Shown: piece after piece, positions 1-6,093 of the stretch
Numbering within the stretch: position 1 is the stretch's first letter
Layout: the number at the start of each line of letters is the position of its first letter
DNA from: Acidimicrobiia bacterium
GTDB lineage: Bacteria > Actinomycetota > Acidimicrobiia > Spongiisociales > UBA5794
Assembly: GCA_030599515.1 (NCBI GenBank)
Contig: JAUVNV010000150.1
Coordinates: 1-6,276, forward strand
DNA: 6,276 nt
Direction: 5' to 3'
Notes under the pieces: model-generated
The model's database searches: none
What the model saw: only the letters and a program-made list of their open reading frames with translations
What the model was told of the DNA's origin: nothing
Position numbers and translations under genes: made by a program

Positions 1-1050
1 CATGTCCCCGCCGCCGAACAGGGCAAGGAGCTCGGGTGAGAACGCCTCGGTGAGGGTGGCCATTGCTTCGTCGATGAGCGTGTACATGGGGCCGAGCATG
101 ACGCCCATGAACCCGAACATCAGCACCGCAACCACGAAGAGCAGCCCTTGATGCTCCGAAGCCGTCTTGATCCAGATCCGCGAGACCCGGGTCGAGCCGG
201 CAAGCCGATCGGCGACCCTGTGGGTCAGCGGGTGATCCCGCAACCGGTCGATCAGTGAGACACCCGACGCCTGGTCCTTCAGGTCGCGCCGATTGACGCC
301 GACGATTGCTGCACCGACGAACACGATGATGCCGGCTGCAAGGACGCCGATGTGGCCCCAGTCGACGCCGTTGTTCTCGGGCTTGCTCGCAACGAAGTAG
401 TACCACGGGAATGCCTTCGCCAGGTCCTCGAACCCCTCGATGAGCGGGAAGAGCCCGGCACCCATGAAGGACACGAACAGAACCCCGGCCGTCGCCCCGG
501 CTGCCACACCGGGGCTCCCGGTCCATGCCCCGATCGCCAGCGCCAGGAATCCGAAGAAGAGGGAGATAGCGAAGAGGTGGAGCATGAGGGCGCCGACGTG
601 CATCCCTGCGATGGAGACGTCGAGGAGCGCCGGGGTCACGAGCCCGACGACCCACAGGAGCAGAGTCATCGCCGCGGTGAGAACCACCATGGACGCCGCT
701 TTGGAGACGAGCACAGCCGTCCGGCTCTTCGGATTGCCGAGCAGCAGCCCGATGGTCCGATTCCTCTCCTCCCCGGCGAACGACGCGGCACCCATCGCCA
801 GCGTGATTGCCGTCACCGTGAGCGCTCCGTAGCCGCCGAGGATCGCCCCGTAGGCGAGGCTGGCAACGTCGGTATCCTCGGAGATGCCGAAGAGCTGCTT
901 GAAGGCGTCCGGTAGGTTCGTGTAGACGGAGAGGTCGATGTCCCGGTACGTCATCATTCCGAAGAGGAAGAGGAGCGCGAGACTGGCGACGGCGATCACC
1001 GGTGCTTTCCATCGATCCCGCGTCGTCTTGGTGAAGACGTTCGCCAGCAT
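1..1050 (-). CDS. ABC-2 type exporter permease, tandem-module, C-terminus off left edge
   Basis: Integral membrane subunit of an ABC exporter; it should form the substrate path with the ATPase encoded just upstream. The reading frame is open from an ATG at 1050 to base 1, giving 350 residues without a stop, so it is partial. Hydrophobic segments lie at about residues 14-33, 65-91, 111-138, 151-174, 179-203 and 233-253. Between the second and third is the motif GEERNRTIGLLLGNPKSR (93-110), the cytoplasmic E-x-R-x-T-x-x-L-L-L element typical of ABC-2 permeases. FPWYYF at 214-219 also fits the family. After a charged linker (about 254-300) a new segment starts (304-326) followed by a stretch ending in LLALFGGGDM, which resembles the N-terminal part of a second permease module. 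The start overlaps the ATPase stop (TGATG), and GAGGTGG lies 7 bases upstream. Substrate unknown; lipid, peptide or drug export is possible. Family call is firm; the two-module reading is inference. Confidence 0.85.
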   Translation of the reverse strand, partial: MLANVFTKTTRDRWKAPVIAVASLALLFLFGMMTYRDIDLSVYTNLPDAFKQLFGISEDTDVASLAYGAILGGYGALTVTAITLAMGAASFAGEERNRTIGLLLGNPKSRTAVLVSKAASMVVLTAAMTLLLWVVGLVTPALLDVSIAGMHVGALMLHLFAISLFFGFLALAIGAWTGSPGVAAGATAGVLFVSFMGAGLFPLIEGFEDLAKAFPWYYFVASKPENNGVDWGHIGVLAAGIIVFVGAAIVGVNRRDLKDQASGVSLIDRLRDHPLTHRVADRLAGSTRVSRIWIKTASEHQGLLFVVAVLMFGFMGVMLGPMYTLIDEAMATLTEAFSPELLALFGGGDM

Positions 1051-1964
1051 CAAGCCACCACCTCGTTGATGTCGTCGCGGTAGTAGGTGAGGAAGATCTC
1101 TTCGAGGTCAGCTTCCTGAGTGGAGATGTCCAGGAGCGTGTACCGCTCGGTGATGACCCGGAGCAGTGTCTCCATCTGGCCGCTGAACGAGAGCGTGACG
1201 TGATGGTTCTGCACCGCGACGTCACCGACACCGGGTAGTGGCTCGAAGACAGCGGCGTCAACCGGTGAATCGAAAAGGAGTTCCACTTTCCGAATGCCCT
1301 TCGACCGGAGACCGGCGACGGCTTCGAGGGCGATCAGCTTGCCGTGGCGGATAATGCCGACGCGGTCGGCGACTCGTTGAACCTCGGACAGGGTGTGGCT
1401 GGAGAGGAACACCGTGCTGCCGTTGGCAATGACTTCTCGCAGCAGTGCCTGGAACTCTCGCTGCATGAGGGGGTCGAGTCCGGAGCTCGGCTCGTCCATG
1501 ATCAGCACCTCTGGCCTGTTCATGAACGCTTGGATCAGGCCAACCTTCTGCCGGTTCCCGGATGACAGGTCGCCCACCTTCTTCGACAGGTCCGCGTCGA
1601 GGCGATCGGCAAGATCATCCACATATGACCAATCGACACCACCACGCAGATTCGCGAAGTAGGTGAGCGTGTCCCGTCCGGTGAGATTGGGGTACAACGC
1701 CAGATCACCAGGCACATAGCCGATGTGTCGACGGATCTCGACCGAGTCGGCATGGGAATCCAATCCGACGATCGATGCCGTCCCCGAGGTCGGGCGGATC
1801 TCGTCGAGGATGGTCCGGATCATCGTTGTCTTGCCCGCACCGTTCGGTCCGAGGAATCCGAAGATCTCGCCGCGTTGGACGGACAGATCAAGGTCGATGA
1901 GTGCCTTCACGTCGCCGTAGTGCTTGGTGAGTCCTTCGGTGTGGATGGCGACTTGATCGGTCAT
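1050..1964 (-). CDS. ABC-2 type exporter ATP-binding protein
   Basis: Cytoplasmic ATPase that powers the adjacent permease; 304 residues, the usual length for DrrA/CcmA-type single-domain ATPases. Visible motifs: Walker A GPNGAGKTT (39-47), signature LSSGNRQK (133-140, where LSGGQ is usual), Walker B VLIMDEP (153-159), D-loop SGLD (161-164) and H-loop His190. The Q-loop position reads IGYVPGDLALYPNLTG (81-96) and has no obvious glutamine. The region after about 225 is the variable C-terminal extension of this class. The frame is open further upstream to 2162, but the ATG at 1964 is chosen because Walker A then falls at residue 39, AAGGAG precedes it by 4 bases, and the upstream extension would run through the TetR gene. 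Its ATG overlaps the TetR stop (ATGA) and its TGA overlaps the permease ATG by one base, so the three genes are likely coupled. Substrate cannot be told from sequence. Confidence 0.95.
   Translation of the reverse strand: MTDQVAIHTEGLTKHYGDVKALIDLDLSVQRGEIFGFLGPNGAGKTTMIRTILDEIRPTSGTASIVGLDSHADSVEIRRHIGYVPGDLALYPNLTGRDTLTYFANLRGGVDWSYVDDLADRLDADLSKKVGDLSSGNRQKVGLIQAFMNRPEVLIMDEPSSGLDPLMQREFQALLREVIANGSTVFLSSHTLSEVQRVADRVGIIRHGKLIALEAVAGLRSKGIRKVELLFDSPVDAAVFEPLPGVGDVAVQNHHVTLSFSGQMETLLRVITERYTLLDISTQEADLEEIFLTYYRDDINEVVA
1058..1064 (-). promoter_or_regulatory. Ribosome binding site of the permease gene
   Basis: GAGGTGG on the minus strand, 7 bases before the ATG at 1050 and inside the 3' end of the ATPase gene. 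It supports the TGATG-coupled start of the permease. Confidence 0.6.
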
Positions 1965-2638
1965 GTTGCTCCTTGGTCGTCGGCGAACACTGCCCGTGTC
2001 TGGGCCGCGAAGGCCTCTTCGAAGATGCCTTCGCCGTAGATCTCGTAGATGGGGGCGACATAGGCGGCCGCAGTCGGACTCGTGAGGATCTCCGGATCGG
2101 TCAGATCGACTCCAAGAAGCCGCCGGAGGTGTTGGTGGAGCACGAGCGCCCCCAGGCTCCACAGGGTGAGCACGACAGCCCGGCCCCTCGGGTCGTCAGA
2201 AGGCCGCAGCATCCCCGACTCGACACCCTGCTGGATGTAGCCCTCGGCATCGCCAACCAGGTCGTCGACGAGTCGTGCCACCGCAGGCGAATCGTCGGCC
2301 AGTACTTGGGCGAGGTAACCCATCAGCGGTCCGTTCGGGGCGTCGCGGAGCGCGGCGAGAACGTCGAGCGACGGGCCGCCGGACATCGCCCGCTCCTTGA
2401 ACTCACGGATGGTGACTGCCACATACTCGTCGCACGCAGAACGCAGACCCTCCATCGAGCCGAAGTGGTGGATCACAAGACCGGGAGAGACGCCGGCAAC
2501 GCTCGCCACTTTGCGAGCGGTGGTGCCGTTGATCCCGTGCTCTGCGATCGAGGCGATGGCTGCGTCGCGGATCCGTGCTTTGCTCGTTCGATCGTCAGCT
2601 GATTCTCGATGACCCTGGTCTTCTGTGGCTGAACGCAT
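1961..2638 (-). CDS. TetR-family transcriptional repressor of the ABC exporter operon
   Basis: DNA-binding regulator, 225 residues, normal for TetR proteins. The N-terminal helix-turn-helix domain is clear: SKARIRDAAIASIAEHG (19-35), then TTARKVASVAGVSPGLVIHHF (39-59) containing the recognition helix, followed by EGLRSACDEYV (63-73). The remaining helical part is the ligand-binding and dimerisation domain, which is not conserved enough to name a ligand. As first gene of the unit and overlapping the ATPase start by four bases, it most likely represses its own operon and is released by the exported compound or a related one. Start choice: a TTG at 2644 is also possible two codons upstream, but ATG at 2638 sits within one or two bases of the predicted transcription start, and no Shine-Dalgarno sequence precedes either codon, which fits a leaderless mRNA. 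Confidence 0.92.
   Translation of the reverse strand: MRSATEDQGHRESADDRTSKARIRDAAIASIAEHGINGTTARKVASVAGVSPGLVIHHFGSMEGLRSACDEYVAVTIREFKERAMSGGPSLDVLAALRDAPNGPLMGYLAQVLADDSPAVARLVDDLVGDAEGYIQQGVESGMLRPSDDPRGRAVVLTLWSLGALVLHQHLRRLLGVDLTDPEILTSPTAAAYVAPIYEIYGEGIFEEAFAAQTRAVFADDQGAT
1969..1974 (-). promoter_or_regulatory. Ribosome binding site of the ABC ATPase gene
   Basis: On the minus strand AAGGAG lies 4 bases before the ATG at 1964, inside the last codons of the TetR gene. It supports this ATG over the longer open frame upstream and shows that the ATPase has its own initiation signal despite the overlap. Confidence 0.7.
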
Positions 2639-2665
2639 GTTCAATACTCTATACGAATGTTCAAT
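2633..2665. repeat. 13-bp direct repeat, 20-bp period, candidate TetR operator
   Basis: ACGCATGTTCAAT (2633-2645) and ACGAATGTTCAAT (2653-2665) match at 12 of 13 positions and start exactly 20 bp apart, about two helical turns. One copy covers the predicted transcription start and the ATG of the repressor; the other lies in the spacer between -35 and -10. The second copy is also part of a small dyad (GAAT, five bases, ATTC on the minus strand). Position over the promoter fits autorepression. TetR proteins more often bind inverted repeats, so direct-repeat binding is inference. Confidence 0.5.
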
Positions 2666-2674
2666 TCCTGTCTA
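2639..2674 (-). promoter_or_regulatory. Putative promoter of the tetR-ABC operon, leaderless
   Basis: On the minus strand TAGACA (2674-2669, one mismatch to TTGACA) is followed after 17 bases by TAGAGT (2651-2646, four of six to TATAAT). Seven bases on lies position 2639, directly before the ATG at 2638. Transcription would therefore start at, or one to two bases from, the start codon, giving a leaderless mRNA, a common form in Actinobacteriota. The assignment is from consensus matching and spacing only. Confidence 0.45.
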
Positions 2675-2744
2675 GAGGCAACATTGCTGCGCGCCCCATG
2701 CTGCATACTGTGGGAGTGATGCGATAGGCAGAGGGAGAAGACGC
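2675..2744 (+). promoter_or_regulatory. Upstream region of the oxidoreductase gene, no convincing promoter
   Basis: This 70-base stretch lies between the two divergent genes and must carry the promoter for the plus-strand oxidoreductase. The best match I see is TTGCTG (2684-2689) with TACTGT (2706-2711) after 16 bases, which is weak. A sharing of the repressor's operator is possible because the candidate operator is only about 80 bases from the oxidoreductase start. Confidence 0.25.
2733..2737 (+). promoter_or_regulatory. Ribosome binding site deciding the GTG start of the oxidoreductase
   Basis: GGGAG (within GAGGGAGAAG) ends 7 bases before the GTG at 2745. The next in-frame ATG, at 2769, has no comparable signal, so GTG is the preferred start. 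Confidence 0.7.
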
Positions 2745-3935
2745 GTGGATGCCAATCCGATCATCGATATGTTGGGAAGGCGCCTCCGCCTCGCCGTGAT
2801 CGGCGGTGGTCCCGGCAGTTTCATTGGCGCCATGCACCGTACCGCGGCCCGCATCGACGACCGGTACGAACTCGTGGCCGGCGCGTTGTCGTCGGATCCC
2901 GAACGGTCGATCGCCGCCGGTCGGGCTCTCGGACTGCAACCCGAGCGCTGCTACGGAAATGGGTTTGAACTGCTCGACGGTGAGGCTGCGCGTAGCGACG
3001 GTGCGGACGTCGTGGCGATCATGACACCGAACGACAGCCACCACGCCTACGCGATGGGCGCGCTGGGCCGCGGGTTCGACGTGATCATCGACAAGCCACT
3101 CACGAATACGCTCGAAGAGGCGCTCGACGTTCTGGCGCGTGTGAACGAGACGGGTCTCGTCCTCGCTCTGACGCACAACTACACCGGTTACCCCATGGTG
3201 CGCCAGGCCCGAGCCATGGTCTTGGATGGACAACTCGGCGACATCCGACTCGTGCAGGTCGAGTACGTCCAGGGCGGCAAGGCCGACGAGAACGATCCAG
3301 ATCCCGACGGAGAGCTGCCGTGGCGATACGACCCCGTGAAAGGCGGTCCTTCCCTCGTCATGGGCGACATCGGCACTCACGCACACAACCTCGTCCGCTT
3401 CATCACCGGCCTCGAGGTAGCCGAGGTGGCCGCGGAGGTGGGGCACATCGTGCCGGACCGCCTTGTTGACGACTACGCGGGAGCGATGCTGCGGTTCGAC
3501 AACGGCGCACGAGGGAGCTTCTGGGTGACCCAGGCAGCGGCCGGTGTCGAGAACGACCTGCGCATCCGGGTCTCCGGTACCCGTGGGAGCCTCGAATGGA
3601 TGCAGGAGGAGCCGACGAGGTTGATCTTCAAGCCGATCGACGGCCCGGCGCAGATCCAAACACCGAATGGACCGGGGACGCTCCCACTCTCAGCACGAGC
3701 CAGCCGCATCGTGGCCGGACACCCGGAGGGTTTCCACGAGGGCTTCGCCAACGTCTACTCCGACGCTGCCGAGGCAATCGCTGCACGGCGTGCCGGTGTC
3801 CCGGTAGAACCCCTGGCCGATCATTTCCCGCAGGCCATCGACGGTGTCCTCGGTCTGGCATTCGTCGTGGCGACGATCGCGTCGAGTAGCAACGACGGCG
3901 CTTGGACGACTCCCGAGGCGCCGATGACCGAGTAG
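2745..3935 (+). CDS. Gfo/Idh/MocA-family NAD(P)-dependent oxidoreductase
   Basis: Predicted cytoplasmic dehydrogenase of 396 residues, usual length for the family, which oxidises or reduces sugars, inositols and related polyols. The N-terminal Rossmann fold carries RLAVIGGGPGSFIGAMHR (15-32), a GGG-type nucleotide-binding loop. The segment VVAIMTPNDSHH (89-100) matches the conserved cofactor-side strand and loop. The family EKP motif is present as DKP (116-118), its Lys117 being the expected catalytic or cofactor-contact residue. THNYTGYP (143-150) and GDIGTHAHN (207-215) follow; Asp208 and His212 correspond to the DxxxH catalytic pair. The C-terminal domain forms the usual beta-sheet substrate domain. 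It stands alone, divergent from the exporter operon and convergent with the kinase gene, so the context gives no substrate. Family membership is secure; specificity is unknown. Confidence 0.93.
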   Translation: MDANPIIDMLGRRLRLAVIGGGPGSFIGAMHRTAARIDDRYELVAGALSSDPERSIAAGRALGLQPERCYGNGFELLDGEAARSDGADVVAIMTPNDSHHAYAMGALGRGFDVIIDKPLTNTLEEALDVLARVNETGLVLALTHNYTGYPMVRQARAMVLDGQLGDIRLVQVEYVQGGKADENDPDPDGELPWRYDPVKGGPSLVMGDIGTHAHNLVRFITGLEVAEVAAEVGHIVPDRLVDDYAGAMLRFDNGARGSFWVTQAAAGVENDLRIRVSGTRGSLEWMQEEPTRLIFKPIDGPAQIQTPNGPGTLPLSARASRIVAGHPEGFHEGFANVYSDAAEAIAARRAGVPVEPLADHFPQAIDGVLGLAFVVATIASSSNDGAWTTPEAPMTE

Positions 3936-3992
3936 TCGACGCCTCACCTGGCACCTGCTGGACCAACCCTGATCGCCCCACGAGAGCGATGT

Positions 3993-4009
3993 GCCGGAAA
4001 TCTTCCGGC
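3993..4009. terminator. Hairpin between convergent genes, weak terminator candidate
   Basis: GCCGGAA (3993-3999) and TTCCGGC (4003-4009) form a perfect 7-bp stem with a three-base loop, 57 bases after the oxidoreductase stop. There is no T-tract on either side, so it is not a standard intrinsic terminator. Its position between two convergent genes makes a bidirectional role possible. Confidence 0.3.
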
Positions 4010-4040
4010 CGTGCTGCGATGTGCTTGTACTCGAGATCTG

Positions 4041-4071
4041 CCTGGCGGTGATCGAACGGAAGACCGCCGGG
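4041..4071. terminator. Second hairpin just after the kinase stop
   Basis: CCTGGCGGT (4041-4049) can pair with ACCGCCGGG (4063-4071) around a 13-base loop, with one G-T wobble on the plus strand (an A-C mismatch on the minus strand). It begins 7 bases beyond the kinase stop codon. No T-tract follows. A loose terminator or processing structure for the kinase mRNA is possible. Confidence 0.25.
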
Positions 4072-4078
4072 CGTGGTG

Positions 4079-5869
4079 TCACTCAGGTCTCGGCAGGGTG
4101 AGCTCGAAGATGCTCTCGCCGCCTTCGTGGCGGTAGGTGAGATCGCCACCCATCCGGTTCGCGAGCTGCCGGGAGATAGCAAGTCCCAGGCCGAGAGATT
4201 CTGCGACTTCGGGGGCGTTGCGAGCGCGCTCATACTGATCGAAGATCCGTTCGCGGTCCTGCATCGGGATCGGCGTCCCGTTGTCACAGACGAGTACCTT
4301 GGCTGCGTCGGTACTGGACTCCACCGCGATCCGAATGTCGGCCCCTCCGTAGCGGAGAGCATTCGAGATGAGATTGCGAATGATCTGGCGGACGCGATGG
4401 GGATCGCCAACTGCTCTCAAGAAGTCACCGGTCAGAGCGATGTGGCCGACCTGCTCCTGTTCAAAGGCCTCCAGAGCCTGGGCCGCCTGGGCCACCAGAG
4501 TGACTGGAACCAGCGTGATGTGGAGCGTCCCGGTGTCGTTTCTCGCGGCAACAAGCAGGTCGTTGACGATGTTCGTGAGATCCGCGGCTTGCCGGACGAT
4601 CGTTTCGAGGAGCTCCGCGCGTTCCTCCTTCGAAAGGGCTCCGTCCTCGTCCTGGAGGATTTGACCGAATCCCAGCACCGCCGTGAGCGGAGTGCGGAGC
4701 TCATGGCTGACGCTTGCCAGGAAGTCGTCCTTGGAGCGGATCACCTGTTCGAGGCGTTCCCGGGCTACCTCCCGTTCCCAGAATGCACCGATCATCGCGG
4801 CGGCTGTCGTGAGCAGCGATAGATCCTCTGCGGTCCATTCCCGGGCGGTTGTCTTGTCGGCGAAGGCGATCAGCCCTGCCCATTCCCCTTCGGTGAAGAT
4901 AGGGATGTCCAACTCGGACTTGATGGAGTATGGCGATGCCGCATAGAGGTCATACTCGACTCCTTCCAACTCGTCCGGATGGAAGACGAATGGTTCTCCT
5001 CGTTCGAGATGGTACTGAGACAGCGGCATTCGCCTCCAGGCAACGAGATCCCAATACTCGCTACCCGAAGCTCGTTCGGATCTCTCGGATTGTTCGATTT
5101 CGACGATGCTCTTGGAGCAGAAGCCCAGGTCGGGATCCATCACGTTGCGCTCGACGAACACGTAGTTGGCCTCCGTTGCGGTCAGGAGGGCCTCGACAGC
5201 ATGCTCGAGCCGAGCGTCACCCGTCGCGGAGAGCAGGGTTCGCGCACACATCGAGAGGGCGGCCTGATACCGGAGGCGGCGATCCTGGGATGTCAGGTGG
5301 AGTTGGATCTCTTGCCGGGCGCGGTCGCTCTGTATGGCGCCTCCGATGACATGAGCGATCGATCGCAGGAAGTCACCGTCGTCGGTTGTGAAACGACGCC
5401 GGTGGCATGTGTGAGCACCAAGCACTCCGAAGGGATGCTTCCCATCGGGAATAGTCACGCTCATCCCGCTCACGACACCGTGGTCGACGAGCAGTGGTGG
5501 TGCGGTGAACCGGATCTCGGCCGCTAGGTCTTCGACGAAAACCGGCTCGGCTGTCACAAGCGTGTATCCCGCCAGCGAGTTGCGATCGCACGAGACGGTT
5601 GCCTCACCGACACGGACGTCATCCACCCATCCTCGTCCTGCCACGAGGATCAACGGCTCGTTTGGGGCGGGCCGGTGCAATATCTTGACGTATTCGACAT
5701 CGAGGATCCGGCGCGTCAAGTCAACCGCCAGGTTGAACACCTGATCGACGTCGAGGCCGCTGAGGGCGGCCTGACCCAGTTCGGCTACAGCTGTCTGTTG
5801 GGACATTCGGTCAGCCGGCGACGGCTGTAGTCCGACGGCTCCGCTGTGCGCTGCGTGTTGGGCTGTCAT
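4079..5869 (-). CDS. Soluble GAF-GAF sensor histidine kinase (HisKA-HATPase_c)
   Basis: Sensor kinase of 596 residues with no signal peptide or membrane segment, so it should sense a cytoplasmic or diffusible cue. Numbering is from the ATG at 5869. The first GAF domain spans about 25-185 (for example SLAGYTLVTAEPVFVEDL and HPFGVLGAHTCHRRRFT). The second spans about 205-365, ending in WAGLIAFADKTTAREWTAEDLS. A short helix (365-385) leads to the HisKA H-box SVSHELRTPL with His389 as phospho-acceptor. The ATPase domain has the N-box (Asn499, Asn503 in RNLISNALRYGG), G1 as DNGTPIP (529-535), F-box RIFDQYERA and G2 GLGLA (560-564). No receiver domain is attached and no intact response regulator is in the window. 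Start is uncertain: TTG at 5887 and GTG at 5884 are alternatives and no strong Shine-Dalgarno sequence precedes any of them. GAF ligand unknown; redox, haem, nucleotide or small-molecule sensing are all possible. Confidence 0.93.
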   Translation of the reverse strand: MTAQHAAHSGAVGLQPSPADRMSQQTAVAELGQAALSGLDVDQVFNLAVDLTRRILDVEYVKILHRPAPNEPLILVAGRGWVDDVRVGEATVSCDRNSLAGYTLVTAEPVFVEDLAAEIRFTAPPLLVDHGVVSGMSVTIPDGKHPFGVLGAHTCHRRRFTTDDGDFLRSIAHVIGGAIQSDRARQEIQLHLTSQDRRLRYQAALSMCARTLLSATGDARLEHAVEALLTATEANYVFVERNVMDPDLGFCSKSIVEIEQSERSERASGSEYWDLVAWRRMPLSQYHLERGEPFVFHPDELEGVEYDLYAASPYSIKSELDIPIFTEGEWAGLIAFADKTTAREWTAEDLSLLTTAAAMIGAFWEREVARERLEQVIRSKDDFLASVSHELRTPLTAVLGFGQILQDEDGALSKEERAELLETIVRQAADLTNIVNDLLVAARNDTGTLHITLVPVTLVAQAAQALEAFEQEQVGHIALTGDFLRAVGDPHRVRQIIRNLISNALRYGGADIRIAVESSTDAAKVLVCDNGTPIPMQDRERIFDQYERARNAPEVAESLGLGLAISRQLANRMGGDLTYRHEGGESIFELTLPRPE

Positions 5870-6093
5870 GTCCAATGTGATCACCAACTTCAGGGGAGGT
5901 TCCAGAGGGAGAATCGGCCGAGGCGGTCGGGTCCTTGAGCAGCATGTGGGTATGGGCCGGCCGGATGGATGCAGACAGGATCCGCGTGGTCAGAGGGCGA
6001 GGACCGGAAGCAGCAGGAGGCGTTCTCCCGGTTAGCTCCTGGACCGCCCGTTTCCGAACGACCGCACCGACGTCCAGGCCTTGACAGAACGGA
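5870..6093. other. Gene-free junction between kinase and MMPL fragment
   Basis: About 220 bases with no convincing intact gene on either strand. It must contain the promoter of the kinase, but I see no good -10/-35 pair on the minus strand. A perfect TTGACA at 6081-6086 on the plus strand lacks a matching -10 and overlaps an in-frame stop (6082-6084). The plus-strand frames lack the hydrophobic segments that would precede the MMPL piece. The only homology hint is the possible receiver remnant described separately. Confidence 0.5.
5925..6060 (-). pseudogene. Possible decayed response-regulator receiver remnant
   Basis: In one minus-strand frame the translation contains AVQELTGRTPPAASGPRPLT (LT at about 5988-5993) and then SIRPAHTHMLLKDPTA (LLKD at 5931-5942). 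These resemble, in the right order, the second half of a NarL-type receiver: an L-T-x-R-T-P then P-R-x-x-x-L-T-T stretch, and R-A-G-A-x-G-F-LLKD with its conserved lysine. The spacing is several residues short, the phospho-acceptor aspartate region is not recognisable, and no DNA-binding domain follows. The location, immediately upstream of a histidine kinase on the same strand, is where a partner regulator gene is often found. This is pattern recognition on a short GC-rich stretch; chance resemblance is possible. Confidence 0.28.

Noticed and set aside
352..915. A 187-codon plus-strand open frame opposite the permease
   Set aside because: Its product is rich in Glu, Arg, His and Pro, the expected antisense of a hydrophobic membrane protein in GC-rich DNA. 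The minus frame has the ABC-2 motifs.
1973..2602. A 209-codon plus-strand open frame antisense to tetR
   Set aside because: The minus strand encodes a clear TetR helix-turn-helix protein; the plus translation has no family features.
2661..3659. A 332-codon open frame on the minus strand across the oxidoreductase gene
   Set aside because: It is antisense to a gene with clear family motifs, is full of His, Arg and Val typical of GC-rich shadow frames, and shows no domain.
4073..4822. A 249-codon plus-strand open frame within the kinase gene
   Set aside because: It mirrors the HisKA/HATPase_c coding region on the opposite strand and has no recognisable motif or ribosome binding site.
5819..5840. 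Direct repeat of CGACGGCT, twice 14 bases apart
   Set aside because: Short, GC-rich and within the kinase 5' coding end; no sign of a larger array.
5877..5884. Palindrome GTGATCAC near the kinase start as a regulator site
   Set aside because: Only 8 bp long, resembles a CRP half-site pair without the required spacer, and is expected by chance.
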